Shown: in pieces, positions 26,345 to 32,215 of the stretch
Numbering within the stretch: the stretch's first letter is position 1
Layout: the number at the start of each line of letters is the position of its first letter
Virus record (IMG/VR): IMGVR_UViG_3300010158_000211
Location: 1-32,215 of that record
Length of the DNA stretch: 32,215 bases
Source: a virus
Direction: 5' to 3' (one strand)
Notes under the pieces: model-generated
Database searches by the model: none
Seen by the model: only the letters and a program-made list of their open reading frames with translations
Told to the model about the DNA's origin: nothing
Translations under genes and position numbers: made by a program

Positions 26345-27691
26345 TTAAACTCCTGTAACTTTGTCATTACGAAACCCCATGAACACAGGGAACCTCACAC
26401 TCCAAACGTCATCGCTGTCTTGATTCTTTGTTAGTACATCTCCTTTGATTTCAACTGTGCGACCAATTACAGTATCGCGGCTTACCCAAATCTCATCACG
26501 TAGTTCTTCTGTATAGCCGCCGCCAACTGTGACTTCAATCAGCTTGCCTTGATCAACACCGCGACATACCAATCCACCCATGGTGTTTTTGAATTTGCTG
26601 TCAGCTTTACCAGGTTCAACGTCAACAACTTCCAAGTCCACAGTGATAAAGGGTTTGATCTTCATCCATGCATCGGTACGCTTGCAACGATAGCTGGCAC
26701 CGGGATCTTTTACCATAATGCCTTCATAGCCAGCAGCCACAGTTTCGTTGTTGAACTGTTTGAATTCTTCCTGTCCTTCTGCTGTATCAAGATCGACAGC
26801 CTTCTTGGGAATCACATACACACTTTCGCCGCAGGTGTCTTGCAACATGGGTATAAATCCAACTAGCACATCCTGTCGTTCTGTCTGTTTCACAGCATAT
26901 TCACCTGCACGGAATTCGTCAAGCGGAATGATATCAAACAGTGCCAGTTTGGCATCGCTGGTATCCACATCACTTTTGCGATTCAACTGCTTCATCAGTT
27001 CTTGGAAGCTGCGGCTAACCATTTCGCCATCCAGCACAATGCTCTGTTTCAACTTGGGCAGCATTGCAGACATTTTGTCAGTGATGGCATCAAACCTATC
27101 GTTTTGCCGTCCGTCTCGGCTGTATTGTGTAACAGTCTGTGCGTCGATATCCAAGATAGTGAGAATGCGCACACCATCCAGTTTGGGATCCAGCAGCTTC
27201 CAACCCTTCATCTTCTTGGGATGGTCATCTGCGTTTTTTGCAAGCTGGCAGCTAAACACAGGGATAGTATATTGCAGTGCATCACCGCCAATGGCTTCCA
27301 GCACTTTGTTGATAGTGCTTTCAGTTACACCGCACTTGAGATCTTTAAGCAGCAGTCTACGGTACCAACCGTTCCAATCTGCGGTGCTTGATACATCTGC
27401 TGCTGCAAGCAGTGCATCACGTGCAGCATTGCCAGTTAGTTGGCGTTTGCGCAGTCGTTCTAGCAGTGTGTTGAATTTGATCCAGTCCATGCTGGGTACA
27501 AAGCCCGGCATATCACCATCTTCAATAATGGGTGCTTTTTTGACACCAAATGTAACAAGTGCATCATATGCAAGCTTGGCACCTTGGAAGAATTCAACAC
27601 AGCCTTGATCCCATGCGCGGCGCACGATGGCTTCTTTATCTAGTCTACCCGGTGTAGCTTCAAGCTGCGCAATGACGTCTGACGGTTTCAT
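26345..27691 (-). CDS. ATP-dependent DNA ligase, T4 gp30-like (448 aa)
   Basis: Domain order as in T4 ligase: an N-terminal helical DNA-binding domain (with WNGWYRRLLLKDLKCGVTES, TINKVL), the catalytic Lys170 in LLDPKLDGVR, YSRDGR, VLDGEM (motif III), GYEGIMVKDP (motif IV), DAWMKIKP (motif V), then an OB domain (EVVDVEPGK...GGLVCRG...VEIKGD). It seals nicks in duplex DNA during replication and repair. At 448 residues it is a little shorter than T4 gp30. It is first in a run with the 107- and 112-residue genes. Confidence 0.9.
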   Translation of the reverse strand: MKPSDVIAQLEATPGRLDKEAIVRRAWDQGCVEFFQGAKLAYDALVTFGVKKAPIIEDGDMPGFVPSMDWIKFNTLLERLRKRQLTGNAARDALLAAADVSSTADWNGWYRRLLLKDLKCGVTESTINKVLEAIGGDALQYTIPVFSCQLAKNADDHPKKMKGWKLLDPKLDGVRILTILDIDAQTVTQYSRDGRQNDRFDAITDKMSAMLPKLKQSIVLDGEMVSRSFQELMKQLNRKSDVDTSDAKLALFDIIPLDEFRAGEYAVKQTERQDVLVGFIPMLQDTCGESVYVIPKKAVDLDTAEGQEEFKQFNNETVAAGYEGIMVKDPGASYRCKRTDAWMKIKPFITVDLEVVDVEPGKADSKFKNTMGGLVCRGVDQGKLIEVTVGGGYTEELRDEIWVSRDTVIGRTVEIKGDVLTKNQDSDDVWSVRFPVFMGFRNDKVTGV

Positions 27692-27756
27692 CTGTGTACC
27701 TCTATGGAACGTTATACACTATGATGTAGCAGATAAGCAGTGCGTTGTCAACCTGA

Positions 27757-29004
27757 TCAACTACCTGAACCAATGCTTTGTTCAATTGTATCAAGTTCTG
27801 GCCAGTCTACATTGTGTTTGCGTAGGTAATCGACTACCTCTTTTGCAAGATCAAATTGGCTAGTATGCATCCAATTTAAAACTGTTTTAATTATAGAACG
27901 CTTGACTTTGTGGTCAGCAAACAACGCCGGGCTGGGATTTTTGATGTATTTTATGTTAAGGCCATCTTCTTGTACCGCAGCCGATTGTGACGCCAGGCTG
28001 GGATTTTTAATATATTCGATTGCCCATGGTCTGTGTTGCACCGCAGCCAATTGCACAGCTGGTGTAGGATTGTCAATTGATCTTATTGCCCAGCCAGATT
28101 GTTGTACCGCAGCCAATTGAATAGCTAGACTGGGATTAGAAATATATTGTATTCTACTACCGTCTTTTTTCACAGCAGTGAGTTGTCGCTTTTCGCTGGC
28201 AGTATTCAAGTCAGATAATTTTAACGATTCAGTTAGTTTGCCTGCATTCATGCTTTGTTCAATTGTATCAAGTTCTGGCCAGTTTATGTTTAGAGTTCGC
28301 AGTTTATTCGCTATATTGACCACAGTTTCAGACTGCGGTCCTTTATGTTTTAATTCAGCTAGTAGAAATTTTATTATAGTATGTTTATGCGGCAAAATGT
28401 CATTGGCTGAAAATTCAACATCAGTGGTTAAAACAGCAGGACCAAATTTAGATAATATCGCATTTGCATCTTGATTTAAAACGAACCTGACTGCGTCTGC
28501 TATTTCTCTTGCGATTCCGCCTGCATAGTAATCAATTTGATCGTTGTTACTATAATCAATTTCAATATCGGATGCTGCCGACTCACTGAATCCAATATCA
28601 GTTAACTTTTCAACTAGTTCACTGTCGTAATTACCTTCGTCGAACCAATTTTTTACCTCTTCATATGCTTCTTCGTCATCCGAGTTTGCCGAAAATTGTG
28701 GTTGAAAATTATATTGTAAAATAAGTTCGCCGTGATAAGGGTCTTCATCAACGTCCATTGGTACTGATACAGACATTTGTAGCGTAGTTACTCTAGCAGT
28801 TAACTTGACTGGTTCGTCGTCGATGCCAATATGACCATCGATAGTAACAACATCATTAATAGGAACTTTAAACAGTACCTCAATACCAGTGTCGTCATAT
28901 ACAGGATATAGTGTTATGTATTTTGCAATAAATTCCAAGTCTGCTGTAATAGACAACTCACTGTCTTCTAGTATTTTTCTATACTGTTGGATGTCGTCGG
29001 TCAT
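27757..29004 (-). CDS. Repeat protein with DUF4116-like and WPEL modules (415 aa)
   Basis: Residues about 280-375 hold four repeats of about 23 residues: LTAVKKDGSRIQYISNPSLA, LAAVQQSGWAIRSIDNPTPA, LAAVQHRPWAIEYIKNPSLA and SAAVQEDGLNIKYIKNPSPA (DUF4116-like). They are bracketed by two copies of another module ending in WPELDTIEQS (about 250 and at the C-terminus). The same module recurs in the gene at 31420 and in a broken copy at 29008. The first 200 residues are acidic, with an N-terminal TDDIQQYRKILEDSELSITA. Repeats of this kind are seen in several large phages; function unknown, protein-protein contacts likely. GGAAA precedes the ATG. Confidence 0.65.
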   Translation of the reverse strand: MTDDIQQYRKILEDSELSITADLEFIAKYITLYPVYDDTGIEVLFKVPINDVVTIDGHIGIDDEPVKLTARVTTLQMSVSVPMDVDEDPYHGELILQYNFQPQFSANSDDEEAYEEVKNWFDEGNYDSELVEKLTDIGFSESAASDIEIDYSNNDQIDYYAGGIAREIADAVRFVLNQDANAILSKFGPAVLTTDVEFSANDILPHKHTIIKFLLAELKHKGPQSETVVNIANKLRTLNINWPELDTIEQSMNAGKLTESLKLSDLNTASEKRQLTAVKKDGSRIQYISNPSLAIQLAAVQQSGWAIRSIDNPTPAVQLAAVQHRPWAIEYIKNPSLASQSAAVQEDGLNIKYIKNPSPALFADHKVKRSIIKTVLNWMHTSQFDLAKEVVDYLRKHNVDWPELDTIEQSIGSGS

Positions 29005-29007
29005 CTG

Positions 29008-29140
29008 TTAATTTCCTATCGTTTTTGCATTCATACTGCGTTCTATCACCGCTAGATCTGACCATTGTACACCATGCTTGCGCCGGTGTTTTGAGAAGTG
29101 TTTCTAATAGCTGTTTGTAATAACCAGGTTCGTGGGTCAT
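29008..29140 (-). pseudogene. Frameshifted remnant of a WPEL-module gene
   Basis: From an ATG at 29138-29140 the frame reads MTHEPGYYKQLLETLLK; a different frame then continues HRRKHGVQWSDLAVIERSMN and AKTIGN before a TAA at 29008-29010. Joined, this aligns with the C-terminal module of the next gene (YLRKHNVDWPELDTIEQS) and with the gene at 31420. The frame change and lost upstream part show decay. It has no clear ribosome binding site. Confidence 0.6.
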
Positions 29141-29164
29141 GAGTATTCTTTAAAATTACTGATA

Positions 29165-29730
29165 TACTTATCTTAGAGTATTCATCGAGATATCAAGTTC
29201 TGCTTCGCCGAACTGCGACTGTCGTTGCTGTCATTTCGCAGGCTCCATTCATCAACTCAATCGCTATATCTTAATAATTGAATCTTAATTATTTCGATAG
29301 ATTTGATGTCACAAGACGACTAGTGTGCCGCCTTGTGACCAAGAGCCAACATTTCGATGAGTTCTCTAGCCTGTCCATCAGTTCGCAACCTTATTCAGGC
29401 AAGGGGCTGTCATGATTTCCTCCATTTTACGTTAATTTCTGCCTATCTCGTTCAATGGCCTATGGACCAACAATACCACTGAATGTCATGGATATGGGGT
29501 TACCGTCTACTACCCCAAGTATCATATAATATGATTTCGACCGCGGTTTGCTTATGCTGATACGCAGAGCTTTTTATTTTGAATTGTCACGGAACCGGAT
29601 TGCCGGAAGCTTCGCATCCACCATCAGTGGGTAGTGCGTATCAGTCATGCTGTCGCCCATGTGCATCCCTTCCCGTCCGAAGGTGAGCAGTCCTATTCAA
29701 ACGCCTGGACCGGCTATCGACAGTGTTTAA
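29165..29730 (-). ncRNA. Candidate large structured non-coding RNA
   Basis: About 570 bases without a credible gene, but with many helices: a 13-bp hairpin (29308-29339), a 10-bp long-range helix (29557-29566 with 29635-29644), and hairpins at 29196-29214, 29273-29293, 29369-29400, 29496-29516 and 29668-29683. The 13-bp hairpin is fully paired only on the minus strand, where two positions are G-U pairs; on the plus strand they would be A-C mismatches. It starts right after a terminator and so should have its own promoter. Large ornate RNAs of the GOLLD/ROOL kind occur in phages, but I cannot assign a family. A 30-codon frame (29586-29678 region) is the only coding alternative. Confidence 0.45.
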
Positions 29731-29732
29731 TT

Positions 29733-29758
29733 AAAAAGGGCAAGTGTTACCTTGCCCT
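29733..29758 (-). terminator. Rho-independent terminator after the 247-residue gene
   Basis: AGGGCAAG (29737-29744) pairs with CTTGCCCT (29751-29758) around TGTTAC. On the minus strand a T-run (TTTTTAATTAA) follows. It separates the VWA unit from the candidate RNA. Confidence 0.85.
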
Positions 29759-29767
29759 AGTTTGCAG

Positions 29768-30511
29768 TTATGGTTGCCATCCCGGCGGCGGAGTTGCGCC
29801 ACTGGTATAAGCAGGGAATGCTGTGTTAGATACATCTGTGCCATATCTAGTACGCAATACAATCCCTCGCTTCTGCAAGTTCTTACTACTGTCGTAGTAT
29901 ACTGCCATTATGGCATTAGGCACAGTGGAATTCTCTCTGGTAAACTGTGTATTAACAGTGTTCCATTGAGTGGCAGCACCAAATCCTGTGCCAACTGATT
30001 GACTAACAGAACTCAAACTGTCCGCAGATCCGCTGTGGTTGTATATACCTCTAGCTACACTGCTGCTGGGATTGGCAAACGTGAGTTTGTTGATACTTGA
30101 CGCAGGAAAACTATTTTGCCATTGATACTCACGGAATACCATGGCACCAATAACTCCTGTGTTACCTACGTTGCCGCCAATTTTAGCCACATAGCTTTTG
30201 CTGCTACGGCTGAAGAAGAACTCGGCAGCGGTTGATGCATCCAGTTTCCACCCTGGTATTTCCAGTGTGCTGTTGCCATTTACCACATAGCCTTCGCTTA
30301 GATGCCCTGCGGGTTTACCCTTGAGGACATCTAGTCCGTCTACACTGAAGATTGCCAATACCCTATCTGGACTTCGATTGGTAAAGCGGAGAGTGTATGT
30401 GCTACCCTCTCTGCCTTCAATCCAAACCTGCCCTTGATGATAGTATTCATCGGCAGGTCTGCGTCCAAGTGGGCAGATCTCCAGCTGATATTGTGCGCTG
30501 GAATCAAACAT
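29768..30511 (-). CDS. Hypothetical beta-rich protein, probable virion or VWA partner (247 aa)
   Basis: A soluble beta-rich protein with no charge clusters: an N-terminal YQLEICPLGRRPADEYYHQG, jelly-roll-like strands (STYTLRFTNRSPDRVLAIFS, TLEIPGWKLDASTAAEFFFS), a Ser/Gly/Thr-rich middle and a Pro-rich end (GATPPPGWQP). FxVDGxDVLxGKPA is a pattern I associate with phage and bacterial beta-sandwich proteins of unknown function. It follows the VWA gene by 1 base and is followed by a terminator, so the two form a two-gene late unit. Confidence 0.6.
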   Translation of the reverse strand: MFDSSAQYQLEICPLGRRPADEYYHQGQVWIEGREGSTYTLRFTNRSPDRVLAIFSVDGLDVLKGKPAGHLSEGYVVNGNSTLEIPGWKLDASTAAEFFFSRSSKSYVAKIGGNVGNTGVIGAMVFREYQWQNSFPASSINKLTFANPSSSVARGIYNHSGSADSLSSVSQSVGTGFGAATQWNTVNTQFTRENSTVPNAIMAVYYDSSKNLQKRGIVLRTRYGTDVSNTAFPAYTSGATPPPGWQP

Positions 30512-30512
30512 C

Positions 30513-31289
30513 TTACTTGATCCTGTCGCGTTCTTCGGCAGTCATACTAGTAGACGCATACACTGCATGCGTATCCAACCCTGCTATCTTTGCACTGCGC
30601 ATACGTACAGTGGTAGCACTGAGTGTACCCATAGTCTGCGCCATGTTGGTAGTGCTGTAGTTTACACTGTTCATAGTGTTCATACCAAAGCTTGCACCAA
30701 CTGAGAACGCATCAATGTTTGCACCAAGGAACACAAAACTCCAGTCTGCCTTTTCAGCAGCAGCAACCATTGCTTTGATTTGTGTACTGTTGAATTTGCT
30801 ACTGGCGTTTTCTTCGCCGTCAGTCATAATAAGAACGATAACACCGGGGCGATCCTTCTTCTTATTCTTTTCCAGTGTGGCATTTACCTGCTCAATAGTA
30901 TAGCCAATGCAGTCGAGCAAGTTGGTTCCACCATTGGGTCGGTAGTTCTTTTTATCAAGCGCAGGCGCTTCGCTAATTGCAAGATTTTCAAACACAGTTT
31001 TGATATGCGGTGCGTCGAACTTGTTCAGTGTAAGAGTTGCATCGCCTGCATTTTCAGCAGCACGTTGGCCTTGAACAAATTCGTTAAAACCAGAGATAGT
31101 GCTGTCGTAGCAGGAATTCATACTACCGCTTTCATCAAGTACAACCGCAATAAGGTTGCCTTTGGTGCCAGCTTTTTTAAACTTGTATGTGTTTGTGGGA
31201 GTTGTGGTTGTTGCTACTGTTACAGTAGTTTGCTGTGTCAAACCGAGACCTGGAAACGGGTTCGGCAGAGTGCCATTTGTAGTAGTCAT
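30513..31289 (-). CDS. von Willebrand factor A (VWA) domain protein (258 aa)
   Basis: A metal-ion-dependent adhesion site is clear: D52-ESGSMN, then a GGTNLLDCI threonine and MTDGEENAS with its Asp. The first 40 residues are a Thr/Pro-rich leader (QQTTVTVATTTTPTNTYKFK) and the domain fills 45-205. The C-terminal part (SVGASFGMNTMNSVNYSTTN...) resembles the tail of phage and tellurium-resistance-type VWA proteins. It probably mediates metal-dependent protein binding, perhaps in virion assembly. AAGGA lies 9 bases before the ATG. Confidence 0.85.
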   Translation of the reverse strand: MTTTNGTLPNPFPGLGLTQQTTVTVATTTTPTNTYKFKKAGTKGNLIAVVLDESGSMNSCYDSTISGFNEFVQGQRAAENAGDATLTLNKFDAPHIKTVFENLAISEAPALDKKNYRPNGGTNLLDCIGYTIEQVNATLEKNKKKDRPGVIVLIMTDGEENASSKFNSTQIKAMVAAAEKADWSFVFLGANIDAFSVGASFGMNTMNSVNYSTTNMAQTMGTLSATTVRMRSAKIAGLDTHAVYASTSMTAEERDRIK

Positions 31290-31372
31290 ATCAATGTCCT
31301 TCGAGGTCTTTACTGCCCAAAATCACCTTTGGGTCTTATCTGCCTCATCCTGCACCCTGTGTGCATTAAACA

Positions 31373-31380
31373 TATTTATA
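31373..31380 (-). promoter_or_regulatory. T4-type late promoter of the VWA unit
   Basis: A perfect TATAAATA on the minus strand, 84 bases before the VWA ATG. TTGGAT lies 17 bases upstream, so a weak sigma70 reading is possible. The leader contains a 6-bp hairpin CCCAAA/TTTGGG (31318-31335). Confidence 0.5.
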
Positions 31381-31419
31381 ATGTCTGAATTGCTGATATC
31401 CAAATTATTTAGATAGAAC

Positions 31420-31713
31420 TCATTGATTGTCAGCAGCAGTTGCACTGTCTTTTATTATTTCCAAATCTGGCCATGTGACGCCTAGTTTGTTTAGTTGCCA
31501 TATAAATGCTTTGGTATGTTTAAACATCTCTGCTTTGAGATATTCCAGCAACATTTTAATTAATCGGTGCCTGTATGGTTTAAGATCTTCTGCGTGATCG
31601 CCTTCGTAGCCCATGCGCAACAATTCTACCAATGCAAGTCTTACATTTGTCATATCATTGGCATTGAGAGCTTGCATTAAATTATCAAGTTGGTATTCGG
31701 CGTCATTGCTCAT
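31420..31713 (-). CDS. WPEL-module protein (97 aa)
   Basis: An all-helical protein whose C-terminal half (YRHRLIKMLLEYLKAEMFKH, KAFIWQLNKLGVTWPDLEII) is the same module as found twice in the 415-residue protein and in the broken copy at 29008. The N-terminus is MSNDAEYQLDNLMQALNAND. AAAGGAT lies about 7 bases before the ATG. Function unknown; it may partner the larger repeat protein. Confidence 0.6.
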   Translation of the reverse strand: MSNDAEYQLDNLMQALNANDMTNVRLALVELLRMGYEGDHAEDLKPYRHRLIKMLLEYLKAEMFKHTKAFIWQLNKLGVTWPDLEIIKDSATAADNQ

Positions 31714-31724
31714 GGTGTATCCTT

Positions 31725-32213
31725 TTACAGTTGTACTGTTGGAAACAATACAGTAGTCATAAATTCTGTAGCAAGTTCATCGCCTAACAGATTCTTAATG
31801 GCTTTTACAGTATGCTCATTTTTACGTTGCTGTATGCAATATCTATCCTGTGCGGCTATGATATTAGCAGACAGGTGTGTATCAGGCGTTAAGCTATCAA
31901 GGTATTGTGCTAATACCAACTTTGCATCGTCTGCAATTGCTATCAACTCATCGCCTGTTGGTCTGCATGCAATCCAATTTTCGCCAAATATGTCGCCCCA
32001 TTCTGGACGTTGTCTAGGACGTTCAATTGGCAATGTGGTAAAAGGCTGACTGGGTAATACAGTGGGACTGAGATCCCAAAACAATCCAGTTACTTTGCTT
32101 TCGCCTGCTATAACATCAAATCCAAATATAGGAGCAGGATCGGTAACATGCGGAAATACACAGCAATGTACCACCATGAAACGATCCTGATTAAAAATTT
32201 CCACATGCGCCAT
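31725..32213 (-). CDS. Hypothetical protein (162 aa; start at window edge)
   Basis: A soluble protein with MAHVEIFNQDRFMVVHCCVF, a PRQRPEWGDIFGENWIACRP segment and a helical C-terminus (LGDELATEFMTTVLF). The ATG at 32211-32213 is 2 bases from the window edge, so a longer start cannot be excluded. No family recognised. It lies 11 bases upstream of the WPEL-module gene and probably shares its message. Confidence 0.55.
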   Translation of the reverse strand: MAHVEIFNQDRFMVVHCCVFPHVTDPAPIFGFDVIAGESKVTGLFWDLSPTVLPSQPFTTLPIERPRQRPEWGDIFGENWIACRPTGDELIAIADDAKLVLAQYLDSLTPDTHLSANIIAAQDRYCIQQRKNEHTVKAIKNLLGDELATEFMTTVLFPTVQL

Positions 32214-32215
32214 GC

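Noticed and set aside
26748-27608. 286-codon plus-strand open frame
   Set aside because: It lies entirely antisense to the DNA ligase gene, has Ser/Leu-rich random-looking composition and no ribosome binding site or motif.
29380-29430. Tiny frame MTAPCLNKVAN with a perfect GGAGG site
   Set aside because: Only 11 codons, inside the structured region; the GGAGG is probably chance or part of the RNA structure.
29586-29678. 30-codon minus-strand gene (MHMGDSMTDTHYPL...)
   Set aside because: It has a purine-rich site upstream, but it overlaps the long-range helix and hairpins of the candidate RNA and has no known relative; kept only as an alternative.

Overview
The window looks like part of a tailed, T4-like (myovirus-type) bacteriophage genome, probably a lytic phage of an aquatic proteobacterium. 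Reasons: short, tightly packed genes with 1-4 base stop/start overlaps; T4-type enzymes (RNA ligase 1, gp30-like ATP-dependent DNA ligase, DexA-like exonuclease); two GIY-YIG homing endonucleases; three tRNA genes; promoters of the TTGACA-N17-TATAAT type and of the T4-late TATAAATA type; and many small unknown proteins. No integrase, capsid, terminase or polymerase gene is visible, so this is mainly an accessory/early region plus a few structural genes.

Layout. 1-6.7 kb (minus strand): small unknown proteins, one with a Lar-type zinc ribbon; an RNA ligase gene cut in two by a GIY-YIG endonuclease gene; a GNAT acetyltransferase; an FkbM-type methyltransferase. 6.8-7.4 kb (plus): a second GIY-YIG endonuclease. 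7.4-10.6 kb (minus): small membrane and Ala-rich proteins, a second FkbM methyltransferase, another SAM methyltransferase and an RNase H-like protein with a structured leader. 10.7-12.1 kb: tRNA-Ser, a secreted protein (plus), a 26-codon gene matching the PQQ precursor peptide PqqA with its own promoter and terminator, tRNA-Thr and tRNA-Arg. 12.1-19 kb (minus): a 985-residue beta-repeat protein, a P-loop kinase, a zinc ribbon, a MIP18/DUF59 protein, ClpP, an ATP-grasp enzyme and a DEDD exonuclease. 19-21 kb (plus): three tandem protein-kinase-like paralogues. 21-24.8 kb (minus): RNA ligase 1, a secreted lytic transglycosylase, a PTH2-like protein and small proteins. 24.9-25.7 kb (plus): a nitroreductase. 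25.7-32.2 kb (minus): DNA ligase, a repeat protein, a broken paralogue, a ~570-base gene-free stretch that looks like a large structured RNA, and a VWA protein with neighbours.

How it fits together. RNA ligase 1, the split RNA ligase, the P-loop kinase, the tRNAs and the PTH2-like protein form an RNA repair/translation set. DNA ligase and the exonuclease serve DNA metabolism. ClpP, DUF59, nitroreductase and above all PqqA are host-metabolism type genes. PqqA would fit a host that makes PQQ for periplasmic dehydrogenases, for example methanol or glucose dehydrogenase; that host inference rests on this one peptide.

The most remarkable items are the phage pqqA unit (11.6-11.8 kb), the RNA ligase split exactly between its OB and catalytic domains (2.6-4.7 kb), the candidate large RNA (29.2-29.7 kb) and the kinase triplet (19-21 kb). 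All functional calls come from reading motifs; no database search was possible.
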